A stretch of 64,000 nt of DNA from Paracoccus yibinensis (GCF_030846195.1 NZ_JAVCWH010000001.1:558001-622000); one strand, 5' to 3'. Counted from the first letter of the stretch, positions 30,805 to 39,983 are shown. Numbers and translations: made by a program. The notes: generated by a model not told the origin, from the sequence alone.

Positions 30805-31860
30805 TCAACCAAATCCCAATTCCGTGCGGATCGCCTGATGGCGCAGTTCCAGCCACAGCGCGATCATCGTCAGCGGCCCGCTTGTCAACTGTCCCGCCAT
30901 GGCCATCCGGGTCAGTTCCGCGCGGGTCGTCAGATGGCCGCGGATATCCTCGGCCTCGCTTTCCAGTCCGTGGATGCCCTCGACGCCGTCCGGCAGGTCG
31001 GTGATGCCCACGAACTGATACAGGTATTCGCCAAGCGCGCCGGGGCTGGGATAATGGTGGATCGCGGGGAACAGCCGCGTGACGGTCAGGTTCGCCTCCT
31101 CGCGCGCCTCGCGGCGGGCGGCATCCTCGACCGTCTCGCCGGCATCGACGCGGCCCGCCACGGCTTCCAGCAGCCAAGGCTGGGGATCGTGGCGCAGCCA
31201 GGGGGCCACGCGGAACTGTTCGATTAGCAGCACCCGGTCACGCACGGGATCCCAAGGCAGCAGAACCACGGCGTCGCCCGAGACAAGCACCTCTCTCCGC
31301 AGAACGGGCGTCATGCCGCCCGCATGGGTGCTGTGGCGCAACTGGCAGACCTGGAGTGAGAAGAAGCCCGCATGAGGCTCGTCCCGCGCCACGTCCTCAA
31401 CGTCCCCGGGCGAACGCAGGCTGACCAGGGAACCCCCGGACAGGGGGCTGGCCGCACCGCGCAGTTCCGACGCCGCGATCACCCCGATCATCGGCAGGCG
31501 GGCGGCAATGTCCTCCACCGGTCGATCCGTGGGCGCGGCCAGGACATGCCGTGCGATGGCAACGGCCAGCGGCACCTGCGGCTCTCCCTCGGCGGTGCCC
31601 GATCCCAGACCCAGGATGCCGTCCTGCGGCGCCAGCCCCATCACTGCGGCATAGCGGTTCAGCGCCGCATTCGGCACGACGCGCATGGCGGCAACGCTCC
31701 CCTGCCCCGGCGCCAGTTTGGGCCAGTTGTTCCGGTCGATCCCCGCCCGCGCACCGCCCGTCAGGATGCCGGGCAGCGTTTCGGGCGTTCCTGTCAGGCC
31801 GAAGACGTCCATCATCTCGGGCCGCGCCAGGATGCCCGTCAGCAGGACCGAACCTTTCAC
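30805..31860 (-). CDS. trgB: TrgB-like Nudix hydrolase with N-terminal GGCT-like domain
   Basis: Predicted ADP-ribose diphosphatase of 351 residues. Residues 1-170 form a domain starting MKGSVLLTGILARPEMMDVF-like text, resembling gamma-glutamylcyclotransferase folds. Residues 185-340 are the Nudix domain; the Nudix box spans about 236-258 (GRVDAGETVEDAARREAREE) but ends ANL where the consensus has xGL. The preceding LLEAVAG matches the NudF/AspP class. TrgB from Rhodobacter sphaeroides is a Nudix protein beside cysK that contributes to tellurite resistance; the same neighbours are seen here, so the symbol is by analogy. The start overlaps the DUF2059 stop by 4 bp. Confidence 0.75.
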   Translation of the reverse strand: MKGSVLLTGILARPEMMDVFGLTGTPETLPGILTGGARAGIDRNNWPKLAPGQGSVAAMRVVPNAALNRYAAVMGLAPQDGILGLGSGTAEGEPQVPLAVAIARHVLAAPTDRPVEDIAARLPMIGVIAASELRGAASPLSGGSLVSLRSPGDVEDVARDEPHAGFFSLQVCQLRHSTHAGGMTPVLRREVLVSGDAVVLLPWDPVRDRVLLIEQFRVAPWLRHDPQPWLLEAVAGRVDAGETVEDAARREAREEANLTVTRLFPAIHHYPSPGALGEYLYQFVGITDLPDGVEGIHGLESEAEDIRGHLTTRAELTRMAMAGQLTSGPLTMIALWLELRHQAIRTELGFG

Positions 31861-32708
31861 AATTGCCGCCCCTGCATCTCGGCCGCGGCAGCCAGGCCCA
31901 TGTCATGGGCGGTCTGCGTAAAGACCCGGTCGAAGCCCGCGAACATCACCCGCGACAGCGCCCCGCCTGCGCTGGATTCGGCAAAGGCGATATAGGCCTC
32001 CAGCTCCCTGTCCCCCAGCGAGGAATAGGCCAGGAACAGATAGGCGCCGATCCAGCTTTCGGTATCGGCGCGCAGTTCCGGTTCCTCGGCCCAGGCGTTC
32101 TGGATGACCTCGCCCTCTGCCAGCGGCATCGAGGAACCGCCGCCCGCCTGAAATCCCCTGGCAAAGGCGATGGATGCGTTCAACCCGCCCGCCACGTTCG
32201 GATCGACCAGGTCGGCGGCGTCGATCAACCTTGCGATGCGGGCGGCGCGGGGGGTCGACCGCCGCTGCGCCTGTGCCCAGGCCGCCCGTGCGGCGGCTTC
32301 GACATCCTTGTCCAGCATCGCCACGCGGGCAGTCGTCTCCAGCGCCAGCAGTCGCTGGCCAAGACGGGTGCCATAGAAGGTCAAGCCCGCTTGCAGATCG
32401 GCCGGATCCATCGTGGTCAGCGATTCCACCGCGCCGCGCATGAACAAGGCCTGGATGCGCGGCGGCGCATGGATCGCCGCGACCTGCCCCAGCCAGCGTC
32501 CGGTGCCGCCGCGCGGAAACATCGTCGCGGCCATCTCCGCCCCTTCGGCCACGGCCTCGTCGCGCAGGACCGGGGCAAGCCGGTCAAGCTGCATCACGTC
32601 CCACAGAACATGGGCGGCCTGCTGGTGCGGGGGCACAGGCTGACGCGGCTGCGCATGGGACGGCTGCCCGACCGCGACCAGAAGACAAAGGCACAAGAAC
32701 CGCAGCAT
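31857..32708 (-). CDS. DUF2059 periplasmic protein
   Basis: Exported protein of 283 residues and unknown function. Residues 1-19 are a signal peptide (MLRFLCLCLLVAVGQPSHA). The rest is helical, with the DUF2059-like segment PRIQALFMRGAVESLTTMDP. and two internal repeats of similar helical hairpins. It heads the minus-strand run DUF2059, Nudix, cysK, mscS, and shares a 4-bp overlap with the Nudix gene. It could be the local counterpart of trgA by position, but sequence similarity to TrgA was not checked. Confidence 0.72.
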   Translation of the reverse strand: MLRFLCLCLLVAVGQPSHAQPRQPVPPHQQAAHVLWDVMQLDRLAPVLRDEAVAEGAEMAATMFPRGGTGRWLGQVAAIHAPPRIQALFMRGAVESLTTMDPADLQAGLTFYGTRLGQRLLALETTARVAMLDKDVEAAARAAWAQAQRRSTPRAARIARLIDAADLVDPNVAGGLNASIAFARGFQAGGGSSMPLAEGEVIQNAWAEEPELRADTESWIGAYLFLAYSSLGDRELEAYIAFAESSAGGALSRVMFAGFDRVFTQTAHDMGLAAAAEMQGRQL

Positions 32709-32799
32709 CCGGCATCCTTTCGTGACACAGGTGTTTTTTTCGACAAAACCACTTGCGCTTCAACCCCCACCCCTCTAAATCCCCGCCTCACCACGACGC

Positions 32800-32889
32800 G
32801 GAGAGGTGGCAGAGTGGTCGAATGCGGCGGTCTCGAAAACCGTTGAGCCTTCACGGGTTCCGTGGGTTCGAATCCCACCCTCTCCGCCA
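32800..32889 (+). tRNA. tRNA-Ser (CGA)
   Basis: A class II tRNA with acceptor GGAGAGG pairing CCTCTCC, anticodon stem GCGGT/ACCGT, loop CTCGAAA giving anticodon CGA (reads UCG), a long variable arm, the T-loop GGGTTCGAATCCC, and an encoded CCA at 32887-32889. Lower-GC sequence begins right at its 3' end, so it is a possible integration site. Confidence 0.96.
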
Positions 32890-33464
32890 TATCATTTGCA
32901 TAGCGCCTTAACTTTATTCTAACGTCCTTAGTTCGGCTCGCTTACTTCCCAAAAGCTTTCCCCTTTTAGTTCGGGAACATGCAGAACAGATGGCCGTATT
33001 GGCGGGGGCTGCTCCAGTTTTCGTATCTTGCCAGAGCCACCGACCTGCCCCCTTCTCATTCCGAGAATCTGCTGCTGCCTATGACTTCGGTGGATCCATG
33101 CAGCGGACTGAAAGAAAATTTGTCACGGATTAGCAAAGGCGGTCAATGCGAGCGGTCTTGCCTGCGACCAACCGTGACTTTGAACCGCCCCCTGCCGGCT
33201 TTTTAAATTGAGGATGCGCGCCAATCCTCCGGGCGCTCGTTCCAAGCAGGCAAGTCATGTCCGGCTCCTAGGAGCCTCGTCAAGAATAAGCCGCCGGCCC
33301 TTACTTCCAACCCGAGAGGATATTTCACATTCAGGCCTTGAACCGCGCGCACAGCGCATGCGGTAACGGTGCTGACATCATCGCTTCACGCAGAAAGGAT
33401 GCATCACAATCAGCCCGTCCATCAAATTCCCTAAAGCCGGTCTTTGCCGAACTGCTTTAGCTGA
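32890..33464. other. 575-bp lower-GC stretch with no recognised gene
   Basis: Starts at the 3' end of tRNA-Ser and runs to the VPLPA-CTERM-type gene. Sampled lines are near 45-50 percent GC against well over 60 percent in flanking genes. Stop codons are frequent in all frames; the longest readable pieces (for example 32920-33133 on the plus strand) have no start signal or recognisable motif. It looks like decayed or foreign DNA. No inverted-repeat termini of an insertion sequence were recognised. Confidence 0.5.
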
Positions 33465-34289
33465 CTACATGATAGTAGAGCGCGAGACGCGCGCCTTTCG
33501 GCGCTGCCTCGCCGCCATCGCGGCGATACTTGCCAGCCCTGCTCCAAGTAGCGGGAAAGACGCCGGCACCGGAACTGGCGCGATTGCGGCCTCTCCCTCT
33601 ACATCCAGCGAAACGCGAAACTCGACAACAGTAGGTTCAAACCTTTCCCATTGCATGGTGTAGCTCATTCTAGTCGCAAATTCGTCCGCGTCCTCGTTGC
33701 TGCCGCCACTGTCCGAAGCTGCCTGTGCTACGAAAGTTGCAATGACTCTCTGGGGGCGGAAGGGAGTCCTGTCCAAAATCTCGATTTGCGCCTTCGCCCC
33801 CGCGCTTGATCTTGATCCCGCTCCTGAAGACATCGCGGCGGCGTCGGCGCGAAGAAGGATATCGAACACGATATCGAAGGCCACTCCGATATCGCAGTAG
33901 GGATTACAATCGCACTGACCTATCAGGTCACATTCGTTGATCATCAATACGGGAAAGAAATGGGCACCAAAGCCGCCCGTCCAGGAACTGACTGCTCCAG
34001 AGCCAGCCGAAAGTGCCTGCCCCTTGGTCACCAGGAGGGAAGTCCCATCGCCGTCCAACGTTGTGTCACCTGATTCATATCCCTGCAGTGGATACGTAAA
34101 CCGCTCTTCTATCGTCGGCCCTTCCCGGTCGTCCTCGGAAATGGGATAATCCCCGACGAATTCCGGTACGATGTAACTCCACCTGACCTCTGCGGAGGCT
34201 TCTGCCGTATACAAAGCGGTCGCGGCGGACGCCGCCGACATTGGAAGCGCGATCAAAACCAAAGAGATTAATGCTGTCCGGCTCGTCAT
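33465..34289 (-). CDS. VPLPA-CTERM/PEP-CTERM-type exported protein
   Basis: Secreted or surface protein of about 274 residues. The start at 34289 has AGGAGG six bases upstream. Residues 1-22 form a signal peptide (ending SAASA). The C-terminus carries VPVPASFPLLGAGL, a hydrophobic stretch and RQRRKAR, the tripartite exosortase sorting signal of the VPLPA/PEP-CTERM kind. A cysteine cluster (ECDLIGQCDCNPYC) lies mid-protein. Base and codon use are less GC-rich than neighbours, which suggests transfer. The cognate exosortase is not in this window. No enzymatic function is apparent. Confidence 0.78.
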   Translation of the reverse strand: MTSRTALISLVLIALPMSAASAATALYTAEASAEVRWSYIVPEFVGDYPISEDDREGPTIEERFTYPLQGYESGDTTLDGDGTSLLVTKGQALSAGSGAVSSWTGGFGAHFFPVLMINECDLIGQCDCNPYCDIGVAFDIVFDILLRADAAAMSSGAGSRSSAGAKAQIEILDRTPFRPQRVIATFVAQAASDSGGSNEDADEFATRMSYTMQWERFEPTVVEFRVSLDVEGEAAIAPVPVPASFPLLGAGLASIAAMAARQRRKARVSRSTIM

Positions 34290-34309
34290 CTGGACCTCCT
34301 GATGCAAGC

Positions 34310-34834
34310 TCCGCTGATATCAAATCCAAAATAGCATTGAACTGGTCCTCTTAACAGCAGCCGGATTTCAGAGTGGCCCTGTTTCCGGGTACGGCAACGG
34401 CTTTACACAATATATTTCCGGGTTTCCGCCAACGATGTTGGTTCGCTTTGTGTCCAAGCCGCTCGGCATATCTCGGTCCGCTTATTCAGCAGAAAATGCC
34501 CCAGCTGCATCAGGACTTTGGCCGTTCTCTGCCTGCTCTGGACGAGCTTACGAATGTTGCCAAGCCCCTAAACCGAACCCACTCCACGCCTTCCGTTCTT
34601 CCGGCTTCACCAACGCTGAACGATCCCGTTCGCCTCTGGGTCCTTTGTGGACCGCAGGATGATCGGATGCCTGTCAAGCCAGCCCGTCCAGATCCTGTGC
34701 TTCTTCCGTGACCCTGGATGGGGCGGAATGGCAACTGCCCTGCGCGCAGGGCAACGCGGGCTATCTGGTGACCGCCTTCTGTGGCATGGGATGGTGGGTT
34801 GCCCGTTGGCCCCGAAGCGTTGGAGGAGTGCCCC
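34310..34834. other. 525-bp intergenic region upstream of tctD
   Basis: No convincing gene seen. GC rises from about 50 percent at the left to about 62 percent at the right, which marks the right edge of the lower-GC island near 34.65 kb. A perfect 16-bp palindrome GCCCTGCGCGCAGGGC lies at 34737-34752, about 90 bp before the tctD start, and could be an operator or a transcript end. Short frames at 34373-34711 and 34435-34662 lack ribosome sites. Confidence 0.45.
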
Positions 34835-35509
34835 TTGCGTGTTCTTCTTGTGGAAGATGACGCTGATCTGGCGAGTTGGCTGACCCAGGCCTTGATGGGG
34901 CGTGGCTTTCAGGTCGATTGGGCCGAGGACGGCCGCATGGCCGAACTGCGCATCACCTCCGAGGATTTCGACGTCATCCTGCTGGATCTTGGACTTCCGG
35001 CGCTGTCGGGGACCGACCTTCTGGCCCGGCTGAAATCACGGCGCAACGACACGCCCGTGCTGGTCATGACCGCGCGGGACAGTCTGGCGCAGCGCGTGGC
35101 CCTGTTGCGGGACGGGGCCGACGACTTCATGGGCAAGCCCTTCGCCATCGAGGAGCTTGAGGTCCGCATTCAGGCCTTGATCCGGCGCAGCCACGGCCGG
35201 GCGCGCGGGATTTATGGCTGCGGGCCGTTGCAGTTCGACCAGGCCAGCCAGCGTTTCACCATGTCGGGCCAGCCGCTGGCCCTTTCGCCCAGGGAACAGG
35301 CCGTGCTGCGGCTGCTGATCCAGAAGCAGGGCGATCCGCTGTCCAAGCAGCAGATCGTGGACCGGCTGGTCAGCATGGAAAGCGACCTGAACCCCGACGC
35401 GGTCGAGGTGATCGTCCACCGGCTGCGCAAGAAGCTGGGCGAAGGCCGCGTCCAGATCGTCACGCTGCGCGGCGTCGGCTATCTGCTTGAAGCGGAAGAC
35501 GAGGGATGA
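34835..35509 (+). CDS. tctD: TctD-type response regulator
   Basis: OmpR/PhoB-class response regulator of 224 residues. The receiver begins LRVLLVEDDADLASWL with acidic pocket ED-D, the phosphoacceptor aspartate in VILLDLGLPALSG (about residue 51) and the lysine in GKPFAIEELEVRI. A winged-helix output domain follows (LSPREQAVLRLL and VEVIVHRLRKKLG). The TTG at 34835 is chosen because GGAGGAG lies eight bases upstream and homologues start there; an in-frame ATG at 34781 lacks a site. It is coupled to the kinase gene (ATGA) and precedes the tricarboxylate transporter it most likely controls. Confidence 0.9.
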   Translation: MRVLLVEDDADLASWLTQALMGRGFQVDWAEDGRMAELRITSEDFDVILLDLGLPALSGTDLLARLKSRRNDTPVLVMTARDSLAQRVALLRDGADDFMGKPFAIEELEVRIQALIRRSHGRARGIYGCGPLQFDQASQRFTMSGQPLALSPREQAVLRLLIQKQGDPLSKQQIVDRLVSMESDLNPDAVEVIVHRLRKKLGEGRVQIVTLRGVGYLLEAEDEG

Positions 35510-36948
35510 GCGCCAGCCGGACCGAGGCCACGGAGCGTCCCTTGTGGAAGACGCTTGCCCTGTGGACGCTTCCGACGCTGTTGTTCCTGATGACCGCCAG
35601 CCTGCTGCTGACGGTCCAAAGCCTGCGCGACGTGGCCGACAGCGCCTATGACAGATCCCTGCGCGGCGCGATCCGCGCGATCGACCTGCGCGTCTCGACC
35701 GAAAGCGGCGGGTTGGGGGTCGAACTGCCCTATCCGCTGTTCGAAAGCTTTCAGGCCACGGCCGATGGAGAGATCCTGTTCCGGGTCTCGACCGACGACG
35801 GGCTGGTGCAGATCGGAGAGCCGCTGTTGCCGCCGCCCCCGCCCCTGAAGCCCGAGGAGTTCGTCTTCTACGATGCGACCTATTTCGACCGGCCGATCCG
35901 CGTCGGCGCCTATATGCGGCCGCTGGACCCGCCGCTGTATGGGGCAAGCGGCGGCCAGAACCTTGTCATCGAGATCGCCGAGACGACCGAATCGCGGGAC
36001 GCCTTCCTGCACACGGTGATGACCCGGACCATGCTGCGCGACCTGACGGCGCTGATCGCCGCGATGGTCCTGCTTTCGCTGGGCGTCCATGCCGGGCTGC
36101 GGCCGCTTCGGTCGCTGCGTGACCGCCTGGATCGGCGCGCCTCGGACGATTTGCGCCAGCTGGACCCGACGGGCCTGCCCCGAGAGGTCCAGCCGCTTGT
36201 CACCTCGGTCAACCGCCTGGTGGATCGCCACCGCGCGCAGGGCGAGGCGCAGCGGCGCTTCATCGAGGACGCCTCGCATCAGTTGAAGACGCCCCTTGCG
36301 GTGCTGCGCGCGCAGATCGACCGTGCCCGGCAGCTTGATGACACCGGCCAGATCCAGGATGTTCTGGCCGCGATGCGGGAAATCGTGGACAGGTCGGCGC
36401 ATCTGACCAGCCAGCTTCTGTCGCTGGCCCATGCCCGCAACGCCGCCATGTGGATCGACGGCGCCCCCGACCGGGTCGATGCCCATGCCCTTCTGGACAG
36501 CGTCGTGCGCTTGCATGTCGGGCCGGCCCGACAGCGGCGCATCCTTCTGGAGGTCGAGGTGTCGCCCGAGATGCGCCCCCTGCACGTCCCCGAGGCCCTG
36601 CTGTTCGAAGCTGTCAGCAACCTGCTGGGCAACGCCATCAACGCCAGCCCGCGTGGCGCCACCATCGTGCTGACCGCATGCCGGGGCCGCCACGAAACCC
36701 TGATCGAGGTGCGTGACGCCGGACCGGGGCTTTCGGATGCCCTGCTGCGCCAGCTTGCATCCGGGCAGCGGTTCAATCTGGCAGGCGGGCGGCGTGCCGG
36801 AACGGACAGCACCGGGCTTGGTCTGACCATCGTGCAGGAAATCATGAAGTCCCTGGGCGGCCGCGCCGTGCTGTCGAACCGGCCCGAGGGCGGGCTTTCG
36901 GCCGTCCTGCATCTTCCCGACAGGCAGGAACGGTTGAAAGCTGATTGA
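35506..36948 (+). CDS. tctE: TctE-type sensor histidine kinase
   Basis: Membrane sensor kinase of 480 residues. Two membrane spans (about residues 20-42 and 180-200) bracket a periplasmic sensor domain of the 2CSK_N type. A HAMP-like linker precedes the H-box EDASHQLKTPLAVL, and the ATPase part has NLLGNAINASP (N-box), RDAGPGL and STGLGLTIVQEIM. It overlaps tctD by 4 bp. With TctD it is expected to sense an external tricarboxylate and switch on tctCBA, 68 bp downstream. Confidence 0.9.
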   Translation: MSASRTEATERPLWKTLALWTLPTLLFLMTASLLLTVQSLRDVADSAYDRSLRGAIRAIDLRVSTESGGLGVELPYPLFESFQATADGEILFRVSTDDGLVQIGEPLLPPPPPLKPEEFVFYDATYFDRPIRVGAYMRPLDPPLYGASGGQNLVIEIAETTESRDAFLHTVMTRTMLRDLTALIAAMVLLSLGVHAGLRPLRSLRDRLDRRASDDLRQLDPTGLPREVQPLVTSVNRLVDRHRAQGEAQRRFIEDASHQLKTPLAVLRAQIDRARQLDDTGQIQDVLAAMREIVDRSAHLTSQLLSLAHARNAAMWIDGAPDRVDAHALLDSVVRLHVGPARQRRILLEVEVSPEMRPLHVPEALLFEAVSNLLGNAINASPRGATIVLTACRGRHETLIEVRDAGPGLSDALLRQLASGQRFNLAGGRRAGTDSTGLGLTIVQEIMKSLGGRAVLSNRPEGGLSAVLHLPDRQERLKAD

Positions 36949-37016
36949 AAGGTTCCGTTTCGTATCCAGGCTGCATGAGCTGGGAGGCTCATCACATTCG
37001 TTCTGGGAGGAACCTC

Positions 37017-38006
37017 ATGATTCGCATCGACATGATGCGGGCCGCCGCCCTGGCTGCCCCGGCGATGATCCTGTCATCCACGATCGCCTTTGCCCAACCC
37101 GAAAACCCGGAATGCATCGCCCCTGCCCAGCCGGGCGGCGGGTTCGACATCACCTGCAAGCTGGCGCAGGCCGCCCTGACCGAAGCGGGCATCCTGGAAT
37201 CGCCCCTGCGCGTGTCCTACATGCCCGGCGGGATCGGGGCGGTGGCCTATAGCACCGTGGTAGGCCAGCGTTCGGACGAACCGGGCACGATCGTCGCCTT
37301 TTCCTCAGGGTCGCTTCTGAACCTGGCGCAGGGCAAGTTCGGCGACCATGACGAGAACGCCGTCCGCTGGGTGGCATCCATCGGCACCGATTACGGCGCG
37401 GTGGTCGTGCCTGCCGACAGCCCCTGGGAAAGCCTGGGGCAGATGATGGACGCCATCAAGGCCGATCCGGGTTCGGTGATCCTGGGCGCCGGCGGCACCA
37501 TCGGCAGCCAGGACTGGATGAAGGCCGCCCTGACCGCGCGGGCGGCGGGGATCGACCACAAGACGATGCGCTTCGTGGCCTTCGAAGGCGGCGGCGACTG
37601 TGCCACGGCCCTGCAGGGCGGCCATGTGCAGGCCTGCATGCAGGATGTCGGCGACAGCCAGGCCGCCATCGACGGCGGCGCGCCCCTGAAGCTGCTGGCG
37701 ATCTTTGCGCCCGAACGCCTGTCCGGCAAGCTGGCCGAGGTGCCGACAGCGAAGGAACAGGGCTTCGACATCCAGTGGCCCATCGTGCGCGGCTTCTATG
37801 TCGGCCCCGACGTTTCGGACGAGGATTACGCCTGGTGGGCCGAGGCCTTCCAGAAGGCCATGGCTGCGCCCGGCTATGCGGCGCTGCTGGAAAGCCGCAA
37901 CCTGCTGCCCATGCCGATGACCGGCGAGGAACTGGACAGCTTCGTCAAATCGGCCGTCGAGGACTATCGCACGCTCGCGGCCGAGTTCCAGCTGGTCCAG
38001 CAATAA
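37017..38006 (+). CDS. tctC: Tripartite tricarboxylate transporter, substrate-binding protein TctC
   Basis: Periplasmic receptor of 329 residues for a TTT-class secondary transporter. A signal peptide ends at about residue 24 (IAFAQPENPECIAP). The fold region IAPAQPGGGFDITCKLAQ is the Bug-receptor ligand loop, and VRWVASIGTDYGAVVVP and LGAGGTIGSQDW follow the family. The ATG at 37017 has GGGAGGA six bases upstream. It lies first in the transport operon. Substrate is a carboxylate but which one is not known. Confidence 0.9.
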   Translation: MIRIDMMRAAALAAPAMILSSTIAFAQPENPECIAPAQPGGGFDITCKLAQAALTEAGILESPLRVSYMPGGIGAVAYSTVVGQRSDEPGTIVAFSSGSLLNLAQGKFGDHDENAVRWVASIGTDYGAVVVPADSPWESLGQMMDAIKADPGSVILGAGGTIGSQDWMKAALTARAAGIDHKTMRFVAFEGGGDCATALQGGHVQACMQDVGDSQAAIDGGAPLKLLAIFAPERLSGKLAEVPTAKEQGFDIQWPIVRGFYVGPDVSDEDYAWWAEAFQKAMAAPGYAALLESRNLLPMPMTGEELDSFVKSAVEDYRTLAAEFQLVQQ

Positions 38007-38018
38007 GGACAGGACGCC

Positions 38019-38459
38019 ATGAGCAATAACCGAACCCTTGGGGCCATGGCATTGCTCATGGCTGCCGTCCTTGTCGTCTTCGGATGGGGGCTTGTCGCGC
38101 CCTTCGCCTATGAGCCGGTCGGACCCCGTGCCTTTCCGATGATCACCGCCGCCCTGATCGGGATCTGCGGGATCATCCTGCTGATTCAGGGCGGCGGCGA
38201 GGCCGAGCCGGTCGGAAGCCGGACCCTGTTGGGCCTGCTGATGATGGCGGCGACGCTGTTCGTCTATGCCCTTGTCTTCGAACCGCTGGGCTATGTCCCG
38301 TCCACCCTCGCGATGAGCGCGGTGGTCGCCCGGCTGTTCGGCGCGACCTGGACCCAGGCGGGGATCTCGGGGCTGATCCTGTCCGTCGGATCCTATCTGC
38401 TGTTCGACCACGGGCTTGACGTCGTGCTGCCCGCTGGAATTCTCAGGGGGCTGATCTGA
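38019..38459 (+). CDS. tctB: Tripartite tricarboxylate transporter, small membrane subunit TctB
   Basis: Four-span membrane subunit of 146 residues. The opening contains a first span with GWGLVAPFAYEPVGPRAFP, a common TctB pattern, then spans near residues 65-85, 90-110 and 112-130. It follows tctC after 12 bp and its stop overlaps the tctA start by one base (TGATG). Confidence 0.9.
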   Translation: MSNNRTLGAMALLMAAVLVVFGWGLVAPFAYEPVGPRAFPMITAALIGICGIILLIQGGGEAEPVGSRTLLGLLMMAATLFVYALVFEPLGYVPSTLAMSAVVARLFGATWTQAGISGLILSVGSYLLFDHGLDVVLPAGILRGLI

Positions 38460-39982
38460 TGGAAACGCTTGGCTTCCTGATGTCCGGCTTTTCGGTCGCG
38501 GCAATGCCGATGAACCTGCTGCTTGCGGCCATCGGCGCGGTCGTCGGCACCATGGTCGGCGTTCTTCCGGGCCTTGGCCCGGTCAATGCCGTGGCCATGC
38601 TGGTCCCCGTGGTCTTTGCCCTGGGCCTGCCGCCCGAAAGCTCGATGATCCTGATGGCCTCGATCTATATCGGGTCCGAATACGGCGGCCGCATCAGCGC
38701 GATCCTGATCAACGTGCCCGGCGAGGCTTCGGCGGTGATGACCGCGCTGGAAGGCTATCCGCTGTCGCGGCAGGGCATGGCGGGCGTGGCCCTGTCGCTG
38801 TCGGCCTGGACATCCTTCCTGGGTTCGGTTCTGGCAACGGTCGGGATCGTGCTGGCGGCGCCGGTCCTGTCGAAATGGGCCTTGGCCTTCGGGCCGGTGG
38901 AATATGTCGCGCTGATGGTCTTTGCCTTTGCCTGCCTGACCGGGCTTCTGGCCGACCAGCCGGTCAAGGCGCTGCTGGCCGCCGGCATCGGGTTGGCCCT
39001 GGCGACGATCGGCATCGACGCGAATTCCGGCGTCATGCGCTATACCTTCGACATGCCGAACCTGATCGACGGGCTGGCCTTTTCAACCCTGGTCATCGGC
39101 CTTTTCGCCATTTCGGAACTGCTGATCCTGCTGCAGAACCATCATGACGAGGAAGAGGTGAAGATGGAGCGGATGGGCCGCAGCCTGTTCAACCTGTCCG
39201 AGATGCGCTTCACCCTTCCCGCGGCCCTGCGGGGATCGGCCATCGGCTTCTTCATCGGGCTGCTGCCCGGCGCGGGCGGCACGGTGGGTTCGGCCCTGGC
39301 CTATTCCACCGAACGCAAGATGGCGGCGCGCCGCGATCCGGCCCAAAACCGCTTCGGGAACGGCGACCTGCGCGGGCTGGCGACGGTCGAGGCGGCGAAC
39401 AACTCGGCCTCGAACTCGAACTTCATTCCGATGCTGACGCTGGGCATTCCCAGTTCGGGAACGACGGCGATCATGCTGGGGGTGCTGACGCTCTATAACA
39501 TCACGCCGGGACCGATGCTGTTCTCCTCGCAGCCGGATCTGGTCTGGGGGCTGATCGCCTCGCTGTTCATCGGCAACGTGATGCTGCTGGCGATGAACAT
39601 CCCCCTGGTCGGCGTCTTTGCCCGGATGCTGACGGTTCCCGCCTGGGTTCTGGTGCCCTTCATCGTCGTGGTTTCGGCCGTAGGGGTCTATTCCGGCAAA
39701 TCGGCCGGGTTCGACCTGATCTTGATGGTCGCGGTCGGGTGCATCGCCTATTGGCTGCGCCGGCTGCATGTGCCGATGGCGCCGCTGATTCTGGGCTTCG
39801 TCCTGGGCGACATCCTGGAAACCAACCTGCGCCGGTCCCTGTCGCTGTCGGCAGGCGATGTGGAGGTGCTGTGGTCCAGCTGGATCGCCATCGTGCTGTG
39901 GGCAGCGGCTGGCGCCATCCTGCTGGTGCCCCGGCTGCTGCGGCGCCTGCTGCCGCCGGAAGCCCAACTGGCAGAGGACTGA
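38459..39982 (+). CDS. tctA: Tripartite tricarboxylate transporter, large permease TctA
   Basis: Main permease of 507 residues with about twelve membrane spans. It carries VLPGLGPVNAVAMLVPVVFA, YIGSEYGGRISAILINVPGE and later FIGLLPGAGGTVGSALAYST, then GIPSSGTTAIMLG, which are the conserved TctA loops. The next gene starts one base after the stop, so the transporter and prpB are one transcript. Confidence 0.95.
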   Translation: METLGFLMSGFSVAAMPMNLLLAAIGAVVGTMVGVLPGLGPVNAVAMLVPVVFALGLPPESSMILMASIYIGSEYGGRISAILINVPGEASAVMTALEGYPLSRQGMAGVALSLSAWTSFLGSVLATVGIVLAAPVLSKWALAFGPVEYVALMVFAFACLTGLLADQPVKALLAAGIGLALATIGIDANSGVMRYTFDMPNLIDGLAFSTLVIGLFAISELLILLQNHHDEEEVKMERMGRSLFNLSEMRFTLPAALRGSAIGFFIGLLPGAGGTVGSALAYSTERKMAARRDPAQNRFGNGDLRGLATVEAANNSASNSNFIPMLTLGIPSSGTTAIMLGVLTLYNITPGPMLFSSQPDLVWGLIASLFIGNVMLLAMNIPLVGVFARMLTVPAWVLVPFIVVVSAVGVYSGKSAGFDLILMVAVGCIAYWLRRLHVPMAPLILGFVLGDILETNLRRSLSLSAGDVEVLWSSWIAIVLWAAAGAILLVPRLLRRLLPPEAQLAED

Positions 39983-39983
39983 C

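Noticed and set aside
32890..33464. Insertion sequence remnant next to tRNA-Ser
   Set aside because: No transposase motif, no terminal inverted repeats and no target duplication recognised.
34373..34711. Open frame of 112 codons before tctD
   Set aside because: No ribosome site, no motif, crosses the GC transition; two overlapping alternatives are equally weak.
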